DNA of 64,000 nt. Origin: Arthrobacter sp. OV608. GTDB lineage: Bacteria; Actinomycetota; Actinomycetes; Actinomycetales; Micrococcaceae. Both the position numbers and the translations under genes were made by a program. Location: positions 1-64,000 of the forward strand of contig FOEZ01000023.1 of the NCBI GenBank assembly GCA_900110595.1, written 5' to 3'. The notes under the pieces were generated by a model, which did not search any database, had not been told where the DNA came from, and was given only the letters and a program-made list of their open reading frames with translations. Positions 7,459 to 14,285 of the stretch are shown piece after piece (the stretch's first letter is position 1; every line of letters begins with the position of its first letter).

Positions 7459-8856
7459 TTATGCCCAGGCGAGCGCAGAACTTCCGTACGGTGCCGGCGG
7501 GCCGGGATAGTCGAGCGGTTGCCCGTCCACCACGAGGGGCGGGCCGACGTAGCGCAGGCCCCCGTAACTGCTGGCCGTGCTGCGCAGTTCGGGTGCGGGC
7601 AACTGCCGTAGTGGAAGATCCGGTGGCGGGGGCTGGAGGCTGAACAGCTCCTCGGCGGTGCGGACAAGGGACAACCGGGCCGATCCGCCCAGCCCCAACT
7701 CCTGGCGCCGGGCGAGCAGGGCGATGGCGGCCGCCGCCACGCCGTAGCCAGTGGCGTGGTCCAGGGCCTGGACAGGGAGCGCACCAGGCCGCCAGCCGTC
7801 GTCGTGATGTTCCGTCCCGTAAAGGGAGGCGATTCCGGTGGCCGCCTGGACAATGCTGTCGAAGCCGCGAAGGCCGCTCCACGGGCCGGTGCTGCCCCAG
7901 GCGTCCAGCGTGACCACCGCCAGCCCGGGCCGGGCCGCCAGCAGAACGTCCGGTTCAAGCCCAAAGCGCTCCAGGGAGCCCCGCCGGTATCCACTGATGA
8001 CCACGTCGGCAGAAGCCAGCAACTCCTGCAACTGGTGCCGGTTCCCAGGGGCTGCAAGGTCCGCCTCGGCGCTCCGCTTGCCAAACCCGGTGTCCACGAA
8101 CTGGTCCATAATTTCAGGAAGGCCTGGCGGATCAATCCGCAGGACGTCGGCGCCGAGCGCTCCCAGCAGGCGTGTGGCAACCGGCCCGGCAATAACCCGG
8201 GTCAGGTCCAGAACGCGCACGCCAGCCAAGGGGCGGCGTGGGTCGTCGCCGGACAGGCGGCGATTCCGGGCTGTCAAAGGTTCTCCGGAAGCAAAATTCA
8301 CTTCGATCCAGGGACCACTGCCGTCCGCGCTGCCCATCCGGGAATTGAGCCACTCATTGCGGCTTCGGACGGCAGCGGCAACTCCTCCCCTGGCTTGAAT
8401 CGCCGCTTCTGCTTCGAGCGAGGTCATGCCGGCAAGTGCCGCCGCCACCCCGTCTGCCGTGCTGACGTCCAGCGCCTGCATCAGCCGCTGTTCATGGTGC
8501 GGGTAATTGGCGTGGAGCCGGATCCAGCCGTCGCGGGTGCGCCGGAAACCGGACAGCGGGGCAAAGCCCTGGATGCCCCGCCCGCCAATCCGCAGATAGC
8601 CGTACGAATCGAACGCAGCCGCAGTCAGGGCAGCCGTAGTGCCGAACCGGCCCGGAGTTCCTGCCAGGAGGTTCAATGCTGCAGCGGCAGCTCCTACGGA
8701 CGCCAGGGCCAGGCCTTCCACGTCCAGGAGGCCGCCCCACCACCGGCGCGGGCCGGACCAGGACCAGTCCGCCTTTCCCAACTCCAGCCCGGCGTCCGCG
8801 AACACCGGCACCAGGTCACGGAACAGCGGGGGAAGTTCACTGCCAGCCTGCACCAT
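7459..8856 (-). CDS. CaiB/BaiF (class III) CoA-transferase
   Basis: A 465-residue class III CoA-transferase. The family core lies in the C-terminal half: PLAGVRVLDLTRVIAGPVAT (about 208-227), LGADVLRIDPPGLPE, the adenine-binding GYRRGSLERFGL, and GFDSIVQAATGIASLYG followed by PVQALDHATGYGVAAAA with the likely catalytic/family Asp. The N-terminal ~200 residues form the divergent first half typical of long members. Such enzymes move CoA between carboxylic acids, as in carnitine, oxalate or aromatic-acid pathways; the substrate is not clear here. It starts seven bases after the glycerophosphodiesterase gene and probably shares its transcript. Confidence 0.85.
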   Translation of the reverse strand: MVQAGSELPPLFRDLVPVFADAGLELGKADWSWSGPRRWWGGLLDVEGLALASVGAAAAALNLLAGTPGRFGTTAALTAAAFDSYGYLRIGGRGIQGFAPLSGFRRTRDGWIRLHANYPHHEQRLMQALDVSTADGVAAALAGMTSLEAEAAIQARGGVAAAVRSRNEWLNSRMGSADGSGPWIEVNFASGEPLTARNRRLSGDDPRRPLAGVRVLDLTRVIAGPVATRLLGALGADVLRIDPPGLPEIMDQFVDTGFGKRSAEADLAAPGNRHQLQELLASADVVISGYRRGSLERFGLEPDVLLAARPGLAVVTLDAWGSTGPWSGLRGFDSIVQAATGIASLYGTEHHDDGWRPGALPVQALDHATGYGVAAAAIALLARRQELGLGGSARLSLVRTAEELFSLQPPPPDLPLRQLPAPELRSTASSYGGLRYVGPPLVVDGQPLDYPGPPAPYGSSALAWA

Positions 8857-8863
8857 GGCCTAA

Positions 8864-9763
8864 CTACCTTCCTTGCGGCGAGGCCACGTGCAACTGCCCC
8901 AACACGCGCGCGGGCACGTTGGTGGTGATCTCGTGGATACCAAGGCCCTGGCACAACGCCACATCCTGGTCCGTGTCCACGGTCCACACCCGGAGGCGCC
9001 GGCCCCGCTCCTGCCACCGCAGGATGGTGCCCGGATACCGGCGGACGTACTCGACGCCGGGACCGGCCAGTCCGGCTTCGCCGACGTCCAGGATCCGTTC
9101 CCCTTCCAACTGGGCAGCTTTCATCACGTTGGCTATAGCTCCCCCGGTAATCAGCCCCAGGCCCAGTTCCTCGCGGAGTTCGCTCACGTCCACGTCATCC
9201 ACCAGCTGGCAGACGTATTGCGCCGGAACTGAACGGAGCAGCCGGCGGACGGATTCGGGGCTGAAGCTCATGAAGGTCACCGACACGTTGTCTATGCAAG
9301 AGTCCGCCGCACCCCAGCCCGAGGCCCGCAGGACCTCAAGCACCCGGTCCTCCAGCTTGAGCTGATAGGGGCTGGGATGCTTCAGCTCGATGGCGAGCCG
9401 AACGGGCCGGCCGGCAGCGCGGAGGATCTCCAGCAGTTCCGGAAGCGTCAGGAACTGCTCCGACCGCGCCCCGTACATTTCCGGAATGCGCACGCCCTTC
9501 CAGGACGAAAAGTCCAGGCGGCGCAGTTCGCGCAGCGTGCGTTCCGCCACCGGCCCGGTTCCGTCTGAAGTACGGTCAAGGTTGGCGTCGTGCAGGAGGA
9601 CGACGTGCTGGTCGCGGGTGAGGTGGACATCGCACTCCACGCCGTCCGCCCCGTCCGCCAACGCCTGCAGATAGGCGGCGCGGGTGTGCTCGGCGAACGC
9701 GGCGCTCGAGCCGCGGTGGGCAAAGACCAGCGGCCGCTGCGGCAGTGACTCTTCAGTAGTCAT
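8864..9763 (-). CDS. Glycerophosphodiester phosphodiesterase
   Basis: A 299-residue GDPD-type TIM-barrel hydrolase that would release glycerol-3-phosphate from glycerophosphodiesters. Motifs: FAHRGSSAAFAEHTRAAY (about 13-30, with the catalytic HRG), the metal ligands in GVECDVHLTRD, LLHDANLDRTSDGTG with the second catalytic His, and LAIELKHP. The usual ENT triad reads EHT. There is no signal peptide, so it is cytoplasmic. The ATG at 9763 is chosen because the protein begins just before the HRG strand and a TACCGT box lies exactly six bases upstream (leaderless); the frame stays open far upstream by chance. Cotranscribed with the CoA-transferase. Confidence 0.9.
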   Translation of the reverse strand: MTTEESLPQRPLVFAHRGSSAAFAEHTRAAYLQALADGADGVECDVHLTRDQHVVLLHDANLDRTSDGTGPVAERTLRELRRLDFSSWKGVRIPEMYGARSEQFLTLPELLEILRAAGRPVRLAIELKHPSPYQLKLEDRVLEVLRASGWGAADSCIDNVSVTFMSFSPESVRRLLRSVPAQYVCQLVDDVDVSELREELGLGLITGGAIANVMKAAQLEGERILDVGEAGLAGPGVEYVRRYPGTILRWQERGRRLRVWTVDTDQDVALCQGLGIHEITTNVPARVLGQLHVASPQGR

Positions 9764-9769
9764 GCAGCC

Positions 9770-9775
9770 ACGGTA
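9770..9775 (-). promoter_or_regulatory. -10 box of leaderless glycerophosphodiesterase transcript
   Basis: TACCGT on the minus strand with exactly six bases to the ATG at 9763. Confidence 0.45.
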
Positions 9776-9800
9776 GCCGACCCGGCCAGGACTGCGGCGA

Positions 9801-9806
9801 TAGGCT
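9801..9806 (+). promoter_or_regulatory. -10 box of leaderless DUF445 transcript
   Basis: TAGGCT with six bases to the ATG at 9813 and no ribosome-binding sequence. It diverges from the glycerophosphodiesterase -10 within about 30 bases. Confidence 0.5.
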
Positions 9807-9812
9807 TGGCAC

Positions 9813-11162
9813 ATGCAGGTGAACTCTGAGCCAACTACCCGCGAAGCACCCACCAGGCCGGCACCCGCCGGACCATCCGACGAAAAGGCGCGTCCCGCCG
9901 TCGTCCGCCAGCAGCTCACTGCCGGCGACGCCGAAAAGGCGGCAGCGCTGCGGAAAATGAAGCTTGTGGCGCTGGGACTGCTCATCGCCATGGCCGTGGT
10001 TTTTGTGTTCGCCTTTGCCCTGCAAAGGGAGTACCCGTGGCTCCAATACGTGCGGGCGGCCGCGGAGGGCGGCATGGTGGGCGCGCTGGCCGACTGGTTC
10101 GCCGTCACGGCGCTGTTCAAGTACCCCATGGGCATCAAAATCCCGCACACGGCGATTATTCCGCGCCGCAAGGACCAGATCGGCGCCTCGCTGGGCGAGT
10201 TCGTGGAGACGAACTTCCTGTCCGAGCAGGTGGTCCAGGACAAGCTGGCAAGCGTGAACATCGCCCGCCGGGCCGGCGAGTGGCTCGCCACCCCGGCCGG
10301 TGCCAACCGCGTGGCCAAGGAGGGCGCGGCCGTTATCCGGGGCTTGTTCAAGGTCCTGAACGACGACGACGTCCAGGCGGTCATCGAAGGAATGGTGCGC
10401 AAGCACCTGCTCACTCCGCCGTGGGGACCTCCGGTGGGCAAGCTGGCGGAGCGGATTTTCCACGACGGGCACCACCACAAGCTGGTGGACCTGCTGGTGG
10501 ACCGGGCGGCCGACTGGGTCAGCGAAAACCATGAAACGGTCAGCCGGCTCGTCTCGGAGCGTTCGCCCACCTGGGTTCCGCAGTTCGTGGACGGGCTGGT
10601 GGGCGACAAGGTCTACATCGAGTTCCTGAAGTTCGTCCGGGCCGTCCAGTCCGATCCGAACCACCAGGTCCGGCAGTCCATCGACAAGTACCTGAACGAT
10701 CTCGCCCAGGACCTGCAGCACGATCCGGTGATGATCGCCCGCGCGGAGGACATCAAGGCCCAGGTCCTCGGCGATCCGGAGGTGCGCGAGCTTGCCTCCC
10801 GCACCTGGGGCACGGTGAAGAATGCCCTGCTCGGCGCCGTCGAGGATCCGGACAGCGAGCTGACCGTCAAGTTCAAGGCGGCCGTTCGCGACTTCGGCTC
10901 CAGGCTGGTCAACGACCCCGAACTCGCCGGCAAGGTCAACGCCTGGATTGGCGATGCCGCGGGCTATCTGGTGCGGACCTACCGCTCGGACATTGCCGGG
11001 GTGATCACCGATACCGTGGCCCGGTGGGATGCCGAGGAGACCTCGCAGAAGATCGAGCTCCAGGTGGGCAAGGACCTGCAGTTCATCCGGATCAACGGCA
11101 CCGTGGTGGGCTCACTGGCCGGCCTGGCGATCTTTACGGTGGCGCACCTGATTTTCGGGTGA
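9813..11162 (+). CDS. DUF445 family membrane protein (YjiN/YheB-like)
   Basis: A 449-residue DUF445 protein. A charged N-terminal ~45 residues precede a membrane helix (KLVALGLLIAMAVVFVFAFAL, about 50-70), then the family signature VRAAAEGGMVGALADWFAVTALFKYPMGIKIPHTAIIP (about 77-114, quoted in parts) with conserved Gly/Asp/Trp/Pro residues. A long soluble helical region follows, and a C-terminal membrane helix ends the protein (VVGSLAGLAIFTVAHLIF). This two-anchor layout with a large helical bundle is typical of the family, whose function is unknown. Monocistronic, leaderless, and followed by a long dyad shared with convergent pxpA. Confidence 0.88.
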   Translation: MQVNSEPTTREAPTRPAPAGPSDEKARPAVVRQQLTAGDAEKAAALRKMKLVALGLLIAMAVVFVFAFALQREYPWLQYVRAAAEGGMVGALADWFAVTALFKYPMGIKIPHTAIIPRRKDQIGASLGEFVETNFLSEQVVQDKLASVNIARRAGEWLATPAGANRVAKEGAAVIRGLFKVLNDDDVQAVIEGMVRKHLLTPPWGPPVGKLAERIFHDGHHHKLVDLLVDRAADWVSENHETVSRLVSERSPTWVPQFVDGLVGDKVYIEFLKFVRAVQSDPNHQVRQSIDKYLNDLAQDLQHDPVMIARAEDIKAQVLGDPEVRELASRTWGTVKNALLGAVEDPDSELTVKFKAAVRDFGSRLVNDPELAGKVNAWIGDAAGYLVRTYRSDIAGVITDTVARWDAEETSQKIELQVGKDLQFIRINGTVVGSLAGLAIFTVAHLIFG

Positions 11163-11179
11163 GCCCAGCTACTTTTCAC

Positions 11180-11246
11180 AGCAACGCGGGGTCACAAAAC
11201 GCCCAATAAACGGCCGTACATGGGCCAGGAGTGACCCCGCGTTGCT
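11180..11246. repeat. Long inverted repeat between convergent genes (dyad A)
   Basis: AGCAACGCGGGGTCAC (11180-11195) is perfectly repeated in inverse as GTGACCCCGCGTTGCT (11231-11246) around a 35-base spacer with smaller GCCC/GGGC complementarity. It probably terminates both DUF445 (+) and pxpA (-), without a U-tract. Confidence 0.7.
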
Positions 11247-11259
11247 CCAAAGGCCCGAC

Positions 11260-12009
11260 CTAGGCGAACGGTTCCAGTTCAACGCCGGCGGCCTCCAGCC
11301 CGGCCCGGACGGCCGCAGCCATCTCCACGGCACCGGGGGTGTCGCCATGGATGCACAGGGAGTCCGGCCGCACCTGGACCACTGTCCCGTCCAGCGCCAC
11401 CACTTCGCCTTTAGTCGCCAGGCGCACCGCACGCTCGACGATCGCGTCGACGTCGTGCAGGACGGCGCCTTCCTGCGAGCGCGGCACCAGGGTCCCGTCG
11501 CCCTGGTAGGCGCGGTCCACGAAGGCTTCGATGAAGACCGGATGTCCCGCTTCCTTGGCCTGCTTCAACAGCTCAGACCCTGGCAGGCCAAGGATGGGCA
11601 GGCCGGGATCGTAGGAGTTCACGGCGGCCACTACCGCAGAGGCCTGTTCGGAGTCGTGCACCAGCCTGTTGTACAGCGCCCCGTGCGGTTTCACGTAATC
11701 CACCGAGGCGCCCACGGCGTGCGCCACGCCGTCCAGCGCGCCCAGCTGGTACAGCACATCGCCGAACAGCTCATCGAAGGACGTGTCCAGCGAGCGGCGG
11801 CCGAAACCGGCGAGGTCGCGGTAGCCCACGTGCGCACCGACAGTTACATCAAGCTCATAGGCGGCGCGGCAGCTGTCCAGCATGGTGACGGGGTCGCCGG
11901 CGTGGAATCCGCAGGCAACGTTGGCGCTGGTGACCAGCTGGAACATCGCGGCGTCGTCCCCCATGGTCCAGGAGCCGAATGATTCGCCGAGGTCAGCGTT
12001 GAGATCCAA
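11260..12009 (-). CDS. pxpA: 5-oxoprolinase subunit A (LamB/YcsF family)
   Basis: A 249-residue LamB/YcsF protein, the PxpA subunit of the bacterial ATP-dependent 5-oxoprolinase, which opens pyroglutamate to glutamate. The N-terminal signature LNADLGESFGSW and DAAMFQLVTSANVACGFHAGDP are intact, as are VGAHVGYRDLAGFGRR and YVKPHGALYN. The start appears to be TTG at 12009, preceded by GGAAGG, and lies inside the end of the upstream hypothetical gene (17-base overlap). PxpB and PxpC, normally adjacent, are not in this neighbourhood. Confidence 0.92.
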   Translation of the reverse strand: MDLNADLGESFGSWTMGDDAAMFQLVTSANVACGFHAGDPVTMLDSCRAAYELDVTVGAHVGYRDLAGFGRRSLDTSFDELFGDVLYQLGALDGVAHAVGASVDYVKPHGALYNRLVHDSEQASAVVAAVNSYDPGLPILGLPGSELLKQAKEAGHPVFIEAFVDRAYQGDGTLVPRSQEGAVLHDVDAIVERAVRLATKGEVVALDGTVVQVRPDSLCIHGDTPGAVEMAAAVRAGLEAAGVELEPFA

Positions 12010-12799
12010 GGTTGTTGCCTTCCAGCGTCAGGTGGTCCGGTGCGGCAGCGTTCAGCTCGCCGGGAATCGTATCCGGCATGGGACCAAACGCTTCCTTCGC
12101 GTTCCCCACCACTGCCCGCCCCATCATGAGGTTACCGGCTCCGCCCACCACGGCGCCGATGCCGAACGGCAGCGCCCGGCCGAACAGGGCAGTTCCCTGG
12201 CGTTTGAGGAGGTTCTTGAGGAAGGCTTTCTGGATGCGGTTGCGGACCGAACCGAAGCCGGGCACCGACATGGATTTGGACAGGACATTGCCCCAGGCCC
12301 TGGTGGCGTTCATGCCGTTGCCGGCTGCCTGTCCGCCGAGCGTTCCGAGCAGGGCCGTGCCCTCCTCGCCCAGCATGATGGCCATCACCATGGTGCTGGC
12401 CTTTTCCGGGTTGGTAAGGCGGATGCCGTGCAACTCCGCGAGGGAGGTGGCGTACAGCGCGGTTGCTTCGAGGAACCCTACTGTCGCCGCAGCGGACAGT
12501 CCCAGGGACGCGACTGTGCCAACGCCGGGAACGACGGCGGTGGCCCCCACGATTGCGCCGCCTCCGGTGACGGCACGCAGGTAGTCCCGCTCCAGGATGT
12601 CTGCCAGCTGGGCGGCGGTGGCGCGCGGGTGCTTTTTCTGCAGCCGGCGGATGTAGGCCAGGACCAGCGGACGCTGGATCTCCACTGCCTTCAGGAGCGC
12701 GTTGTGGACTCCGGGCTTGGGCTTGCCGTCGGCGTCGAACACTGCATTATGGGCGGTTTCGGTTGCGATTCGTACTGCGGGGTTGCTGCGCCTGGCCAT
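11993..12799 (-). CDS. Hypothetical conserved protein (268 aa)
   Basis: A 268-residue protein without a family I can name. A polar N-terminal third (helical, Lys/Arg-rich) is followed by a glycine/alanine-rich hydrophobic core of about residues 75-125 (GGAIVGATAVVPGVGTVASL, then AAATVGFLEATALYATSLAE), and a second Gly-rich hydrophobic stretch near 215-235. It looks like a peripheral or hairpin-inserted membrane protein. ATG at 12799 is chosen because GAGG lies five bases upstream; a GTG at 12805 would leave no ribosome site. It overlaps pxpA by 17 bases, so the two are cotranscribed. A stress-motif palindrome sits 57.5 bases upstream. Confidence 0.75.
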   Translation of the reverse strand: MARRSNPAVRIATETAHNAVFDADGKPKPGVHNALLKAVEIQRPLVLAYIRRLQKKHPRATAAQLADILERDYLRAVTGGGAIVGATAVVPGVGTVASLGLSAAATVGFLEATALYATSLAELHGIRLTNPEKASTMVMAIMLGEEGTALLGTLGGQAAGNGMNATRAWGNVLSKSMSVPGFGSVRNRIQKAFLKNLLKRQGTALFGRALPFGIGAVVGGAGNLMMGRAVVGNAKEAFGPMPDTIPGELNAAAPDHLTLEGNNLGSQR

Positions 12800-12847
12800 G
12801 GTCACCTCTGTTGGTCTCGCCGGCCGCGTTGGTTGCGGCTCTCCTGA

Positions 12848-12870
12848 TACTAAGCTTGCTTAACATTAGG
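12848..12870 (-). promoter_or_regulatory. Stress-motif palindrome upstream of hypothetical/pxpA operon
   Basis: On the minus strand, TTAAGCAAGCTTAGTATC. The central hexamer (12854-12859) is 57.5 bases before the ATG at 12799, identical spacing to dps and the DUF6458 gene. TAGTAT after it is a plausible -10. Confidence 0.5.
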
Positions 12871-12939
12871 CCACGCATGGTGGCTGGCCCCAGTCGGTTT
12901 TCACGGTATCAACCGCGTGCCGCCTGTCCGGCCGAAGCC

Positions 12940-12945
12940 TAGACT
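12940..12945 (+). promoter_or_regulatory. -10 box of leaderless MFS transcript
   Basis: TAGACT, then six bases, then the ATG at 12952; no ribosome-binding sequence. Confidence 0.5.
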
Positions 12946-12951
12946 TACCCT

Positions 12952-14268
12952 ATGCCCGCTCCCAAAGCTTTGCGGCCCTTTGTCCACCGTGAGTACCGGG
13001 TACTGATTTCGGCACTGGCCATCTCCATTTTCGGCTCCGGCATGTGGGCCGTTGCAATGGTTTACCAGGTGATCCATCTCGGCGGTGGACCGTTGGAGCT
13101 GTCCCTGGTGGCCGCGGCCGGCAGCGTGGGCCTGGTGGCCTTTGTCCTGGCCGGCGGCATCGCGGCCGACCGGATTCCGCAGCGCCGCCTGATCATTGCA
13201 GTCGAGGGTGCCAACCTGGCCGTTATCGCCGCCATCAGCGGACTGGCGCTCGCCGGCTGGCTGCAGCTCTGGCACGTTGCCGCGGGCGCTTTTGTGCTCG
13301 GCGTCGGGGCTGCCTTCTTCTTCCCCGCCTACTCCGCGATCCTGCCGCGCATCCTTCCGGCAGAGGACCTGCTGGCCGCGAACGGGATGGAGGGATCCAT
13401 GCGGCCGGTCCTCCAGCAGGCCGCCGGCCCGGCCGTTGCAGGTGTTGTGGTGGCTGCCCTGTCGCCGTCGCACGCCGTGACGGCTGTGGCGCTGTGCCAC
13501 CTTTCGGCCTTCATCATCCTGAACTTCCTGGGCCGGCACGAACTGGCTGCGCCGGCCAACGGCACAGAGGACGGTGGCACCCCAAGCCGCAAGTCGTCCT
13601 TTTTCCAGGACCTGCGCGAAGGGGTCAGCTACACGCTGCGGACCCCGTGGCTGCTTTGGACCCTGATCTGGGCGTGCATTTCGGTCCTCTTCCTGATCGG
13701 CCCCATCGAGGTGCTGCTGCCGTTTGTGGTCCGCGACCAGCTGGGTGGAGACTCCAGCATGTTCGGGTTCCTGCTCGCCGTCATGGGTGTGGGCGCGGCC
13801 CTCGGCTCGCTGCTCACGGCCTCCCTGCGGCTGCCCAGGCGCTACCTCACGGTGATGATGGTGAGCTGGGGCGCGGGCAGCCTGCCCCTGGCCGCCGTCG
13901 GGATCATGGACACCTTCTGGGCCATCGCGGTGGCGCTGTTCATCTTCGGCGCCACCGGCAGCGTGGGCATGGTGATCTGGGGCACGCTGCTCCAGCGGCG
14001 CGTTCCGCCCCACCTCCTGGGCCGGGTGTCCAGCCTGGACTTCTTCGTCTCGCTCGCCCTGATGCCGGTGTCCATGGCCCTGGCCGGACCCGCCGCCGAA
14101 GTCCTGCCCATCTGGCTGATCTTCGTGGTGGCAGGGGGCGTGTGCCCCATCATGGCGGTCATCGCCATGATGGTGGCACGGATGCCCGACGACGAACTGG
14201 CCCACCCGCTGGACCGGTCACCTGGGGTGGAAAGGACGACGGCGGGCGAAGGCCAGGTGCGCGGCTGA
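12952..14268 (+). CDS. MFS transporter (enterobactin exporter EntS-like)
   Basis: A 438-residue major facilitator with 12 hydrophobic segments. Features of the EntS/MFS_3 drug or siderophore exporter group are the N-terminal YRVLISALAISIFGSGMW, the intracellular loop DRIPQRRLIIAVEG (motif A-like) and FFFPAYSAILPRILPAEDLLAANG. A hydrophilic central loop (about residues 200-225) separates the two six-helix halves. The substrate cannot be told from sequence. It has its own leaderless start and converges on the GH65 gene with only 17 bases between stop codons. Confidence 0.88.
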   Translation: MPAPKALRPFVHREYRVLISALAISIFGSGMWAVAMVYQVIHLGGGPLELSLVAAAGSVGLVAFVLAGGIAADRIPQRRLIIAVEGANLAVIAAISGLALAGWLQLWHVAAGAFVLGVGAAFFFPAYSAILPRILPAEDLLAANGMEGSMRPVLQQAAGPAVAGVVVAALSPSHAVTAVALCHLSAFIILNFLGRHELAAPANGTEDGGTPSRKSSFFQDLREGVSYTLRTPWLLWTLIWACISVLFLIGPIEVLLPFVVRDQLGGDSSMFGFLLAVMGVGAALGSLLTASLRLPRRYLTVMMVSWGAGSLPLAAVGIMDTFWAIAVALFIFGATGSVGMVIWGTLLQRRVPPHLLGRVSSLDFFVSLALMPVSMALAGPAAEVLPIWLIFVVAGGVCPIMAVIAMMVARMPDDELAHPLDRSPGVERTTAGEGQVRG

Positions 14269-14285
14269 ACTTCCGGAAGGCGCCC

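Noticed and set aside
9764..10609. N-terminal extension of the glycerophosphodiesterase frame
   Set aside because: The extra ~280 residues lie antisense to DUF445 and look random; the HRG motif and a leaderless -10 fix the start at 9763.
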